This document shows, piece by piece, positions 1 to 7,569 of a stretch of 28,660 bases of DNA; the first letter of the stretch is position 1; every line of letters starts with the position of its first letter. The notes below the pieces were generated by a model that had not been told where the DNA came from, ran no database searches, and saw only the letters and a list, made by a program, of their open reading frames with translations. This stretch comes from UMGS946 sp048421225 (GTDB taxonomy: Bacteria; Bacillota; Clostridia; Christensenellales; CAG-138): the NCBI GenBank assembly GCA_048421225.1, contig DBFNRV010000078.1, positions 1 through 28,660 of the forward strand. The letters run 5' to 3'. The translations under genes were made by a program, and so were the position numbers.

Positions 1-1
1 T

Positions 2-829
2 GACGTGGGCTTAAAGCCCTACTCAGACAAATTATACTGCAACGAGGATCTGAAATCACTCACAAGATACCGTTTTGACAAAGTTTCTGAGCGTGCCCGC
101 CTAAAGCAGTCTGTGTCTCGTCTGGTGAATATCCTTTTCCCAGAACTGGAAGGCTTGGTGTCCACTCTCCACGGTAAGGCGGTCTATGCCATACTGTATG
201 AGTTCCCCGGCGCACACCAGATCGCGTCCGCAAATCTAAAGCATCTGACCAATCTCCTTTCCTCTGAGTCAAAAGGTCATTTCAAACGTACTGCCGCCGA
301 TGAAATACGCGAAGCAGCCCGGCGCTCCATCAGTTCCTACCTTCCGGCAAAGTCACTTGAACTCAAGCACACGATCATTCTGATTCGGGAGCTAAATACA
401 CAGATCAATGAGATAGAGAGCGAGATAAACGTAATACTGGAAAAAATCGATTCTCCTATCCTTTCTGTGCCCGGAATCGGCCCAAATCTCGGTGCTGTGA
501 TCCTTGCCGAGATTGGAGATTTCAGCCGCTTTGACAGTCCCGACAAGATACTCGCTTTTGCCGGATGTTCGCCGTCAACTTATCAATCAGGGCAGTTATA
601 TTCCTCCCATGCCAAGATGGAAAAGCGAGGCTCAAGGTATCTTCGGTATGCTTTGCTCAACGCTGCCAAGCGGGTTTCCAGATGGGAGCCGACCTTCTCA
701 GCATATCTGAGTAAAAAGCTGTCAGAGGGTAAGCATTACAATGTTGCTGTTTCTCATGCGGCGAAGAAACTTGTGCGGCTCTTATATCATTTAGAGACTA
801 CCGGGGACACCTACCGTTCGGCAGCCTAA
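2..829 (+). CDS. IS110-family transposase, 3' part (cut by window edge)
   Basis: This is the C-terminal two thirds of an IS110-family transposase. The reading frame is open from the window edge, so the true start and the N-terminal RuvC-like DEDD domain lie outside. A GTG at base 5 is not a credible start. Visible parts, numbered from base 5, are a coiled-coil region at about residues 115-148 (the -LIRELNTQINEIESEI- stretch), a helix-hairpin-helix-like VPGIGP at 155-160, and the conserved Transposase_20 block IGDFSRF...AFAGCSPSTYQSGQ. The Ser of YQSG (about residue 195) is at the position of the family's second catalytic serine. The tail KRGSRYLRYAL is also typical. No frameshift is seen, so this copy could be intact. 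A decayed relative lies on the other strand at 14284-14908. Confidence 0.9.
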   Translation, partial: DVGLKPYSDKLYCNEDLKSLTRYRFDKVSERARLKQSVSRLVNILFPELEGLVSTLHGKAVYAILYEFPGAHQIASANLKHLTNLLSSESKGHFKRTAADEIREAARRSISSYLPAKSLELKHTIILIRELNTQINEIESEINVILEKIDSPILSVPGIGPNLGAVILAEIGDFSRFDSPDKILAFAGCSPSTYQSGQLYSSHAKMEKRGSRYLRYALLNAAKRVSRWEPTFSAYLSKKLSEGKHYNVAVSHAAKKLVRLLYHLETTGDTYRSAA

Positions 830-1202
830 ATTCCCTTTTAAGCCCGAGCTCTCCTCCGTAACGCTCCCACTTAGCCGGCGCAGCGTACCCTTGACAAACC
901 GAAGCATTCAGATGCTACCATTTGTATTGCGAGGGCGGTTGGGCTTGCTTCACTGTTCCCTTCGTCACCCTCGCTGTCATATCCTCAGCATCTGAATGCT
1001 GTTTGTCATGGGCGGCGCCCTTCTCCCCAAAATAATCATTTCTAGGCTTGACATTTAATAGTGAGTCTCGTATAACCAGAACACATCTCGCATCAGCAAA
1101 CCGGAAAGGTTTTTGAAAAAAGCTTATATTTTTTTGAAGCGGTAATTTTGCGGGCGGGTCTATAAGGAATCGCGCATATAGAAAGCATTCTTCAAGACAA
1201 CG
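830..1202. other. Non-coding tail of the IS110 element and intergenic DNA
   Basis: No credible gene is present. The first ~200 bases contain a long imperfect inverted repeat (listed separately) and probably form the 3' end of the insertion sequence. A TTGACATTTAATAG stretch near 1049-1062 may lie near the element's end, but I cannot fix the boundary. The remainder is AT-rich. Possible reading frames here lack ribosome binding sites and conserved features. Confidence 0.5.
888..1012. repeat. Imperfect inverted repeat downstream of the IS110 transposase
   Basis: AGCATTCAGATGCT at 903-916 is exactly complementary to AGCATCTGAATGCT at 987-1000. Outside these 14-base arms the pairing continues: CCCTTGACAAAC (888-899) matches the complement of GTTTGTCATGGG (1001-1012) with one mismatch and a 3-base bulge. 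The arms enclose about 70 bases. IS110/IS1111 elements encode structured guide (bridge/seek) RNAs in a terminal non-coding region, and this could be one. That function is inference; the pairing is directly visible. Confidence 0.7.
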
Positions 1203-1257
1203 ACGGGCCAATCCACACAAGGCGGACTGGCCCGTATCGGCAAGTGACAGGCTTGCC
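1203..1257 (-). terminator. Two tandem hairpins at the 3' end of the ABC transporter operon
   Basis: ACGGGCCAATCC (1203-1214) pairs with GGACTGGCCCGT (1224-1235) in 11 of 12 positions plus one wobble. Read on the minus strand this follows a smaller hairpin, GGCAAG/CTTGCC (1239-1244 and 1252-1257). Both lie just beyond the last gene of the minus-strand operon. No clear T-run follows, so this is a transcript-end or 3'-stabilising structure rather than a textbook intrinsic terminator. Confidence 0.5.
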
Positions 1258-1280
1258 TTGTCAGCATTTATTACCTGTTT

Positions 1281-1664
1281 TTACTTAGTAAACCAACCTT
1301 CAAGATCAGTTTCGTCCTCCTCTTCATCTGCCCGCTCTCCATAAACCTGATAATACTGTTCACCATTCACGGGTTCGGGAACCCCCTCAGGTTGTGGCGG
1401 CGCAACTTTCACAGGTTTTGGCGGGGCAAAAAGCTGATAGAGCCACCCTGCCGCGTATAACAGAGCAGAATATGCCAGATACTGAGCACCGCTTTGCAGA
1501 TACAGATTTAAAATTATCAGTTCATTCCCTTTGACTGGAATGCCCTGCGCAAGCTGGGCGGAGACGTTCTGATGGCAGGCGATAACCGAGAGAATGCCGC
1601 ATACCACAAAAAGGACTGACAAAAGATAGAAGCACAAGCTCAATGGTGCAATTCTTCGTTTCAT
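1281..1664 (-). CDS. Small two-helix membrane protein of the ABC transporter operon
   Basis: A 127-residue protein of unknown family. It has a membrane helix at about residues 9-29 and a second hydrophobic segment at about 58-77, separated by a short polar loop. A proline-rich stretch (APPKPVKVAPPQP) and a strongly acidic C-terminal tail (ADEEEDETDLEG) follow. The start is supported by GAAAGGAGG about 7 bases upstream, only 14 bases after the ATPase gene, so it is very probably translated from the same transcript as the transporter. It may be an accessory subunit or immunity-like factor, but sequence alone gives no function. It is the last gene of the operon; two hairpins follow. Confidence 0.75.
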   Translation of the reverse strand: MKRRIAPLSLCFYLLSVLFVVCGILSVIACHQNVSAQLAQGIPVKGNELIILNLYLQSGAQYLAYSALLYAAGWLYQLFAPPKPVKVAPPQPEGVPEPVNGEQYYQVYGERADEEEDETDLEGWFTK

Positions 1665-1678
1665 ATTGCTCCCTCCTT

Positions 1679-2347
1679 TCAGGAATCTGACGGCGCGGGA
1701 GCGCTGCCCTGGGGCCGTTCAAACCGCTGGACGCTGCCTTTGCGCAGTTTAAAGATGACGTCGGCTTGTTTAGCCAGCTCATTTGAGTGGGTTACAACCA
1801 CCACGCATTTGTTCATTTCATGGGCGCTTTGTTTCAGGATTTCCACAATCTCCGCCGCTGTATCCTCATCCAGATTTCCGGTGGGCTCGTCCGCAAGAAT
1901 AACGGGGGCTTCGCTGGCCAGCGCGCGGGCAATGGCCACACGCTGCTGCTGGCCGCCGGAGAGCTTTAATACGTTTCGTTTCGATTCTTCTTTCGTCAAA
2001 CCGAGCTTTTCGAGAACGGGCAGTGCGGGCAGAGAGGAGGTCAGCGCAACATTTTCCGCCGGGGTCAGGTAATCAATCAAGTTGTAGCTTTGGAAGATAA
2101 AGGATACATGCTCTTTCCGGTGCTTCATCAGGCCGGTTTGTTCAATATCTTCTTCCATGAAAAATATGGTGCCGTCCGTCGGGCTGTCAAGTCCCCCCAG
2201 CAAGGATAAAAGCGTTGTTTTCCCACAGCCTGACGGCCCGAGGATGGCATACATCTTTCCCGATTCCAGTTCCGTTGTGATCCCTTTCAGCACCGGCTTT
2301 CCAGCCTGATAGGCGTATTTCAGATTTTCGATTCTTATCATGTTCAT
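1679..2347 (-). CDS. ABC transporter ATP-binding protein (MacB/LolD/BceA type)
   Basis: A 222-residue ATPase that powers the two FtsX-like permeases encoded just upstream. Walker A is GPSGCGKTT (about 37-45), followed by a Q-loop (IFQSYNL), the signature LSGGQQQR, Walker B VILADEPTGNLD and the H-loop VVVTHS. The DEPTGNLD motif and the short length are typical of the MacB/LolD/BceA class, which moves peptides, antibiotics or lipoproteins rather than small nutrients. AGGAGG sits 8 bases before the ATG and overlaps the stop of the preceding permease gene, so translation is likely coupled. The C-terminal tail rich in Pro/Ala/Ser is unremarkable. Confidence 0.93.
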   Translation of the reverse strand: MNMIRIENLKYAYQAGKPVLKGITTELESGKMYAILGPSGCGKTTLLSLLGGLDSPTDGTIFFMEEDIEQTGLMKHRKEHVSFIFQSYNLIDYLTPAENVALTSSLPALPVLEKLGLTKEESKRNVLKLSGGQQQRVAIARALASEAPVILADEPTGNLDEDTAAEIVEILKQSAHEMNKCVVVVTHSNELAKQADVIFKLRKGSVQRFERPQGSAPAPSDS

Positions 2348-2359
2348 GGTAAAATCCTC

Positions 2360-3649
2360 CTAATTCATTTTTGACAAGATGTCTTTGGGTTTCAGCCGGA
2401 TAATGGTGTAGGACGCGACAGCCGCGCACAGGCTGATTACCAGGAAGCCGATGCCGTAAACGCTCATCATCTGGACCATGGTCACGTTCACCGCCAGTTC
2501 GGATACTTCCGCCGCTGCCTGACGAATGAGATAATCGCCGACCTGCCCGGCGACCAACCATGTTACAACATAGGATGCGGCAAAAGCGACAGCCGCGACC
2601 AGTATGTTTTCCGTCAAGAGCTGCCCGATGATACTGGCTTTGCTTTTCCCGATTGCCAGCAGGATGCCGACCTCCCGTTTACGCCCTCTCGTCCAAAGCA
2701 GCAGCAAAAGCGCGAGAATGGCAATACTGACAACCGTAATGGCCGTTACGACGCCGCTTACCATGTTTTGCATGGATTCCAGCGGATTTGAAATAGACTC
2801 GTACTCCTCGTTTGTGATCTCCGCTTTTAAGGTTTTGCCTTTCACTTCAGGAAGGTTTTTGACTTCCTCATAAACCTCGTTGATCTTGGCGGGATCGTTT
2901 ACCAGTATGTCAATAGCCGGATATCCGTCAATTTTTCTGCCGAAGTGTTCCCGCATTGTTGTGAAATCCACAAACCCCGCGTTTTCGGGTACCTGTGAAG
3001 CCATCATGGCGTCGCCGCCGGTACCTCCAGCGCCGGAGTAGATACCCACAACCTCCAGTTCCACTTTGGATTTCGTCTCGAATACGTCCAGCGTAACTTT
3101 ATCCCCTGGTTTCAGATGATTGCGCTGGGCCACTTCTTTAGAAAGGATGATGACGTGTTTATCGTCTTCCCGGATATGGCGTCCCTCTTCCAATGTGAAC
3201 TTACCACTTTGAAATTCCTTGCATTGTTCTGAATTCAGCACGGCGGTATTGGGAACGCCACTGCCCGATACGTTAAAACTGCCGGGGATATAATCAAAGT
3301 TGACGCCATTACCCCAAAATCCTCGTTCCGCCTGGGCGTTGATGCCGGCCACGCCGTCCAGCTTTTTGACCGCATTCACAATTTCCTCGGTTACAAAATC
3401 GCCCGTATAAGACTGTATCTCACCGAATTCTCCCTGCGTGCTGTCTTTGGGGCCGTTTTCATCGTCTGCCTTCAGCCGGACGATGCCGCCGACCTCCTGA
3501 CGCATGTTCGCCGCGCTGTTTTGGGCGGCGTCTTGGATTGCCATACCGGTCAGGGCGAAGGCGGATAAGCAGGTAAGAATCAGGAAAAGAATCAGGGTTC
3601 GTACCCGTTGCCGCCAGCAATACAGCAGCGCTCGTTTTACAAAATTCAT
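2360..3649 (-). CDS. ABC transporter permease, FtsX/MacB-like (second)
   Basis: A 429-residue permease with the MacB topology. It has one N-terminal membrane helix (about 16-36), a large extracytoplasmic domain of about 250 residues (MacB_PCD-like), then three helices at the C-terminus (about 297-318, 348-370 and 393-416). The cytoplasmic loop RGRKREVGILLAIGKSKASI matches the conserved FtsX region that contacts the ATPase. Its partner is the paralogous permease encoded just upstream (13-base gap), and the two probably form a heterodimer. A strong TTAGGAGGTAA ribosome site overlaps the stop of the previous gene. The substrate is unknown; antimicrobial peptides are a reasonable guess given the linked two-component system. 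Confidence 0.88.
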   Translation of the reverse strand: MNFVKRALLYCWRQRVRTLILFLILTCLSAFALTGMAIQDAAQNSAANMRQEVGGIVRLKADDENGPKDSTQGEFGEIQSYTGDFVTEEIVNAVKKLDGVAGINAQAERGFWGNGVNFDYIPGSFNVSGSGVPNTAVLNSEQCKEFQSGKFTLEEGRHIREDDKHVIILSKEVAQRNHLKPGDKVTLDVFETKSKVELEVVGIYSGAGGTGGDAMMASQVPENAGFVDFTTMREHFGRKIDGYPAIDILVNDPAKINEVYEEVKNLPEVKGKTLKAEITNEEYESISNPLESMQNMVSGVVTAITVVSIAILALLLLLWTRGRKREVGILLAIGKSKASIIGQLLTENILVAAVAFAASYVVTWLVAGQVGDYLIRQAAAEVSELAVNVTMVQMMSVYGIGFLVISLCAAVASYTIIRLKPKDILSKMN

Positions 3650-3662
3650 AGTTTATTACCTC

Positions 3663-5027
3663 CTAACTCATTTTCGTAAGAATTTCTTTTGGTTTCAGGG
3701 AAAATATTCCCGTGCAGGACGCTACAACCGCAATGCCCATAGCCGCCGCCTGACAGAGGAAAAGCAGCAAGGTCGTAACTCCTCCGATTTGCAGGTAGGC
3801 CGTTGTGCCCGTGTCCGAGGCGAGGCCGGTTTCAATCGCGCCCAAATCCACATTTGTTTGAGGCAGTCCACCCAGCAGCAGCCGTTCCAAACCTCCGGAT
3901 ATGGCGATTGCAAGCACAGCGGCGCACAAAAAGGCAACCAAGAACACCGCAAATACCTCTGACAGGAATTGTAAAACGATTTCCCGTTTCGATTTCCCGA
4001 TCGAAAGCAGAATGCCCGCTTCATGGATTCTTCCCCGGATGCGCATGGTGAGAATGAGAATCAGAATGACCATGCTCACAATGGATATGCAGACGATCAA
4101 GATCCGCGTCAGGTTCTGTATCGAACTGAGGCTGTCCGCAATCTTCCCATATTGGAAATCGTTCTCCCGCAGGAAAAACTGCCCCCAGTCGATCGCGTCC
4201 ATTTTCTCCACTTTACCGGTAATGTCGCGCAGCGATAATGGATCGGCAACATAGAAATTCACTTCCCCGGCGTATTGCCCGGCGCTGGCTTCCTCAAGCT
4301 CCAATAAAAGAGCGTGATCCGAGAAAATCAGGTTTTCACTCCGGCCGGGCGTTGGGGAATCCGCTTCAGCCTGTGGTACGACTTCTTTGTATATCCCGGC
4401 GATCTCCGCCTGACTAAAGGCGCTTTTTTCAGGGATGGAATCCTTATATTCGCCGTTCTCCCGTTCAAGGCCCGCATGCGTAAACCGAACGGTATCGCCA
4501 ACCTTCAAGTGGTTGGCGGCGGCAAGCTGCTCGCTGATGAGCACCTTATTTTGATCTCCTTTCGTGAGATGCCGTCCATCCGTCAGCTTAAGCTTCCCTT
4601 CCAAAAACTGATCCGCCAGGGACGTATAGTGCATGGCCGCCACTTTACCCATGTTGCTTCCATCGTTGTGCCCAGCGCCTGGAATGAAATTGACCGCGTC
4701 GCTCCTCGCGTAACCGTAATTCAGGGCGTTGCAGTATTTGATATTGCCGCCGCCCATGATTTCCTTGATGACATCCTCCGATATAGCGGGGGGCGGCCCT
4801 TCCTTTTGAGCGATCTCCCCATCCTTGAAATCCAGCCTGGGAGACGGACGCAGATAGAACGCGCCGCCAACGGACGTGCGCAGATCTTTGGCGACGGCGT
4901 CTGTCGCGCCCAATATGGAAAAGCAGGAGATCAGGAATACGGATACAATGCTAAACAGCAGAAACAGGACGACAGTCTGTCCCTTTTTACGGCTAATGTA
5001 AAAAAGTGACCGTCTGAATACATTCAT
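3663..5027 (-). CDS. ABC transporter permease, FtsX/MacB-like (first)
   Basis: A 454-residue permease paralogous to the next gene. It has an N-terminal membrane helix (about 16-39 from MNVFRRS), a long extracytoplasmic domain, and three C-terminal helices around a loop RGRIHEAGILLSIGKSKREIV. I chose the ATG at 5027 because GAAAGGAT lies about 10 bases upstream. Another in-frame ATG at 5039 overlaps that ribosome site, and the longer frame reading back to 5177 would run into the kinase gene. Both permeases end in a similar -KPKEIL(T/S)KM- tail, which suggests duplication. It is separated from the kinase gene by 73 bases that may carry an internal promoter. Confidence 0.87.
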   Translation of the reverse strand: MNVFRRSLFYISRKKGQTVVLFLLFSIVSVFLISCFSILGATDAVAKDLRTSVGGAFYLRPSPRLDFKDGEIAQKEGPPPAISEDVIKEIMGGGNIKYCNALNYGYARSDAVNFIPGAGHNDGSNMGKVAAMHYTSLADQFLEGKLKLTDGRHLTKGDQNKVLISEQLAAANHLKVGDTVRFTHAGLERENGEYKDSIPEKSAFSQAEIAGIYKEVVPQAEADSPTPGRSENLIFSDHALLLELEEASAGQYAGEVNFYVADPLSLRDITGKVEKMDAIDWGQFFLRENDFQYGKIADSLSSIQNLTRILIVCISIVSMVILILILTMRIRGRIHEAGILLSIGKSKREIVLQFLSEVFAVFLVAFLCAAVLAIAISGGLERLLLGGLPQTNVDLGAIETGLASDTGTTAYLQIGGVTTLLLFLCQAAAMGIAVVASCTGIFSLKPKEILTKMS

Positions 5028-5060
5028 AAAAAAACCCATCCTTTCGTATCTGATGAACTC

Positions 5061-5110
5061 AGTATACAAAAGGATGGTTTTCCTTTGGCTTCGATTTGAT
5101 TTAGTTTTGG
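5061..5110 (-). promoter_or_regulatory. Possible internal promoter/operator before the permease genes
   Basis: In the 73-base gap after the kinase gene, the minus strand has a TATACT box (5061-5066) and, upstream, AAATC repeats (5092-5110) overlapping the kinase stop codon. A similar AAATC-repeat tract lies in front of the response-regulator gene. No good -35 hexamer is present, which would suit an activator-dependent promoter. The spacing from repeat to -10 differs between the two sites, so this is tentative. Confidence 0.35.
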
Positions 5111-6486
5111 TTTCGCTGAAACCAAATGGTAAAACATACGCCGCGCTCTGTGTTTTGTATCTGGTAAGGCAGGCCATGCAAATCGAGTATGGTTTTCACA
5201 ATATACAGTCCCAGGCCGGAACCCCCCGACTGCTTGTTGCGGGATTCCTCCACACGGGTAAGCGGTGCGAACAAATCAGGCATTTTCTTCTCCGGAATTT
5301 GCACGCCTGAGTTTTCGACCGTCAGGATTTTCTCAGTCAACGTAACCGTCACTGTCTCACCCTCGGGAGAGTATAGAATCGCATTGCTCAGAACATTAGA
5401 AATCACCTTTTCAAACAGCTTCCGATCCAACGAAAGAGCGGCGGGCTCCAAAGCGGCGCTATGGATCGCAATTTTTTTCTTTGACGCCAGCGGTTCGTAA
5501 GTATCCAGGCATTCCCGTACCAGCAGACTCAGGTCAATAGATCGCTTGGATAGTTGGAAGCCGTCAGCGGTTAGTCTGGAAACCGTCAGGATCTCTTTCA
5601 ACAGATTTTCCATGCGTTCCACTGTTTCAAGGGTCACCGGCAGATGCTTTTCCTTGTTTTTGTAATCTCCGATCCCATAGATCATGCTTTCGACTTGTCC
5701 CTTTAAGATGGTGATTGGGGTTTTCAGTTCGTGGGAAACGGCGGCGAAAAAGGCCCGGCGCTGCTTTTCCTGCTTTCGCTCTTTCTCAATATCCATTTGC
5801 AGTTGCTGATTGGCGTTTTCTAACTCGCCTATTGTTGCGCTTAACTTCTGCGCCATCCTATTCAGGCTGCCCGCCAGCACGCCCAGCTCGTCCGTCCGGT
5901 TGATGTCGCAATGCCAGGTCATATCCAGCTCTGACATTCGTTTGGAAATCCGGCTGATTTCCTGCACCGGCTTCGCCAGTATCCTGCTGCATAAAAAGGA
6001 GCCAAGTACAGAAATAATAAAAATAGTGAGGAGAATCCATGGGAACAATTTTAAGAAGGCATTCGACATTTCATTGACCGCTTTGAGCTCTTGGGCTGTC
6101 ATGACAGTGTAGGAGACATCAGAATCCGTAAACCGGATCATGGACGCCATAGTCTGCGTTGCGCCGACCCCGCCCGCGCCGCCTTGCCGCAATACATCAG
6201 AGTTGCCGAACATCAGGGTCTCTTCACCGCTCTGTAAGGAGACTGTGGCCTGGTTTTCAATGCAGAAATCCACAATGATCTTCTCCGCGTCCTTTCGGGA
6301 TACGGTTTGAAGCTGCTCCATAAGCTGATCGACACGCTCTGAAAAGCGCTCGTTGATTTGAGCCTTATAGCTCTGCGGTGTCGCAACCATAGCGATCCCA
6401 TAAATCAAAAGACTCGTTAGCATCAGAATAGCTGTGATACTCAAAAATATTTTGATAAAAATACTGCTCTTAATCCGTTTTAGCAA
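5101..6486 (-). CDS. Two-component sensor histidine kinase
   Basis: A membrane histidine kinase of about 461 residues, partner of the overlapping response regulator. Order: first membrane helix (about 10-35), extracytoplasmic sensor region of about 110 residues, second helix (about 148-168), HAMP linker, HisKA with the phospho-accepting His in FFAAVSHELKTP, then HATPase with N-box NVLSNAILYSPEG and G-box GGSGLGLYIVK. I favour a TTG start at 6486 because GAGGGG lies about 11 bases upstream. An ATG at 6528 is in frame but has only a weak ribosome site and would deepen the overlap with the regulator gene. Adjacent transporter genes suggest it senses a peptide or cell-envelope stress. Confidence 0.9.
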   Translation of the reverse strand: MLKRIKSSIFIKIFLSITAILMLTSLLIYGIAMVATPQSYKAQINERFSERVDQLMEQLQTVSRKDAEKIIVDFCIENQATVSLQSGEETLMFGNSDVLRQGGAGGVGATQTMASMIRFTDSDVSYTVMTAQELKAVNEMSNAFLKLFPWILLTIFIISVLGSFLCSRILAKPVQEISRISKRMSELDMTWHCDINRTDELGVLAGSLNRMAQKLSATIGELENANQQLQMDIEKERKQEKQRRAFFAAVSHELKTPITILKGQVESMIYGIGDYKNKEKHLPVTLETVERMENLLKEILTVSRLTADGFQLSKRSIDLSLLVRECLDTYEPLASKKKIAIHSAALEPAALSLDRKLFEKVISNVLSNAILYSPEGETVTVTLTEKILTVENSGVQIPEKKMPDLFAPLTRVEESRNKQSGGSGLGLYIVKTILDLHGLPYQIQNTERGVCFTIWFQRNQN

Positions 6487-7147
6487 AGCGATATCCCACC
6501 CCTCTAACCGTTTCAATACAGTCCGCATCCAGTTTCCGGCGTAGATTCATGATATGGATATTGACCGCTTTGTCGTAGCCAGCGAAATCGTAGCCCCACA
6601 CCAAATCGAGCAGCTCATCTCTCGTAAACACCCGCCCTTTGTTTTTCATCAACAGATGGAGCAGATCAAATTCCAGCTTTGTCAAAGGGACGTCCTCACC
6701 GGATACATAGACGCGCAGCGATGCCGGATCAAGCTGAATGCTGCCATGACAGAGCAGCGCGTTCTCATCTTCGCTTTGTTTTTCTCTGGTACGGCGAAGG
6801 AGTGCTTCCACCCGTTTAAGCACCAGCTTGACTGAAAAGGGCTTTGTAATATAGTCGTCCGCCAATACGTCGAACCCTTTGAGCTGATCGTCCTCCTCGT
6901 CCAAGGCGGTGAGCATAAGCACAGGGACATTTGATTCCTTCCGGATCATCTCACAGACGGCATATCCGTCGATTTTTGGAAGCATTAAATCGAGAAGGAC
7001 AAGGTCGTATTGTTTTTGGCGGAAAGCCGTAATTCCCTCCAACCCGTCTCCTGCCACATCCGCCGTATATCCCGCGTCGGTCAGCAGTTCTTTCAAAATG
7101 GTTTGTATCTCTATTTCATCTTCAATAATCAAAATGTTCGTGTCCAA
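6470..7147 (-). CDS. OmpR-family response regulator
   Basis: A response regulator of about 225 residues with a receiver domain and a winged-helix DNA-binding domain. Acidic pocket: Glu9/Asp10. Phospho-acceptor: Asp53 in LLDLMLP. Thr80 and Lys102 (YITKPF) are the switch residues. The C-terminal domain ends with the wing RRKLDADCIETVRGVGYRF. I chose a TTG start at 7147: a strong GCAGGAGGTG ribosome site lies 9-10 bases upstream, and the product then begins MDTNILIIEDE, as is normal. The upstream double ATG at 7169-7171 has no ribosome site and overlaps a good -10 box. The kinase gene overlaps its 3' end, indicating one operon, probably autoregulated. Confidence 0.92.
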   Translation of the reverse strand: MDTNILIIEDEIEIQTILKELLTDAGYTADVAGDGLEGITAFRQKQYDLVLLDLMLPKIDGYAVCEMIRKESNVPVLMLTALDEEDDQLKGFDVLADDYITKPFSVKLVLKRVEALLRRTREKQSEDENALLCHGSIQLDPASLRVYVSGEDVPLTKLEFDLLHLLMKNKGRVFTRDELLDLVWGYDFAGYDKAVNIHIMNLRRKLDADCIETVRGVGYRFAKTD

Positions 7148-7166
7148 AGGCAACACCTCCTGCTTC

Positions 7167-7199
7167 ATCATAACACGCCATGATTTAGATTTGATTTTG
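7167..7199 (-). promoter_or_regulatory. Promoter of the two-component/ABC operon with AAATC repeats
   Basis: On the minus strand there is an extended -10, TGT-TATGAT (7167-7175). About 9 bases upstream lies a tract of AAATC repeats (7182-7199) covering the -35 position in place of a consensus hexamer. OmpR-family regulators bind direct repeats overlapping -35, so this may be the autoregulatory site. The deduced transcript would start close to the ribosome site of the TTG start codon. Confidence 0.5.
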
Positions 7200-7358
7200 T
7201 TTGTTGGATTTTTTCCTTTTATCTACTGGTTTTTCCGCATGAACCGGAATTGCCCAAGCATGATCGAATCGAATGACTCCCTTAATTTGCTTTTCCTCGC
7301 ATAGCTTCTGTACTCGGCGCTCGGAGATTTTTTCAGCTGCCGCCTTAGGGTTATGTAC
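7185..7358 (-). pseudogene. Truncated helix-turn-helix (excisionase-like) gene remnant
   Basis: A 57-codon frame reads VHNPKAAAEKISERRVQKLC, then EEKQIKGVIRFDHAWAIPVH and a Lys-rich tail to a stop at 7185. This resembles the small HTH_17/MerR-like proteins common in clostridial mobile elements (pattern AAEKWGISERRVQKLCEEGRIPG...). The usual N-terminus and start codon are missing; the frame stays open for about 27 further codons without ATG, GTG or TTG. The Trp-Gly before ISERR is also absent. I read it as a 5'-truncated remnant whose tail was co-opted as part of the promoter region of the response-regulator operon. Confidence 0.65.
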
Positions 7359-7490
7359 CCAAACATGTTCATCCCTCCCAATAGCAGTATTGCGTCTTAA
7401 GGTGAAGTGTATTCGGAGAAACGAATAAAAGCAAGTCAGCGTCTATGAAACTTCCATGAATAAAAAGAGGAAATTTTCTTTGAAAAAAGC
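7359..7490. other. Intergenic boundary region
   Basis: No supported gene. It contains the open but start-less upstream extension of the HTH remnant and an AT-rich stretch leading into the first repeated promoter. Base composition changes here from mixed to GC-rich downstream, consistent with a junction between two acquired segments. Confidence 0.4.
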
Positions 7491-7529
7491 TTGCTTTTCC
7501 ACCCGTGGTGCGTAAGCTGTGAGCCACAG
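7491..7529 (+). promoter_or_regulatory. Repeated promoter/palindrome, copy 1
   Basis: TTGCTT (7491-7496), 16 bases, TAAGCT (7513-7518). A palindrome CTGTG-AGC-CACAG (7517-7529) overlaps the end of the -10 box and the expected start site. Three more copies with the same geometry precede the next three genes. The palindrome may be an operator or a 5' hairpin in the RNA. Confidence 0.65.
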
Positions 7530-7569
7530 GCAAGAAGCCAGTATAAAAACGGAAAGGCAGGTATCAATC

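Noticed and set aside
7519..7569. Earlier start for module gene 1
   Set aside because: The added codons lie within the promoter palindrome and leader, and have no ribosome site. ATG 7570 has one.
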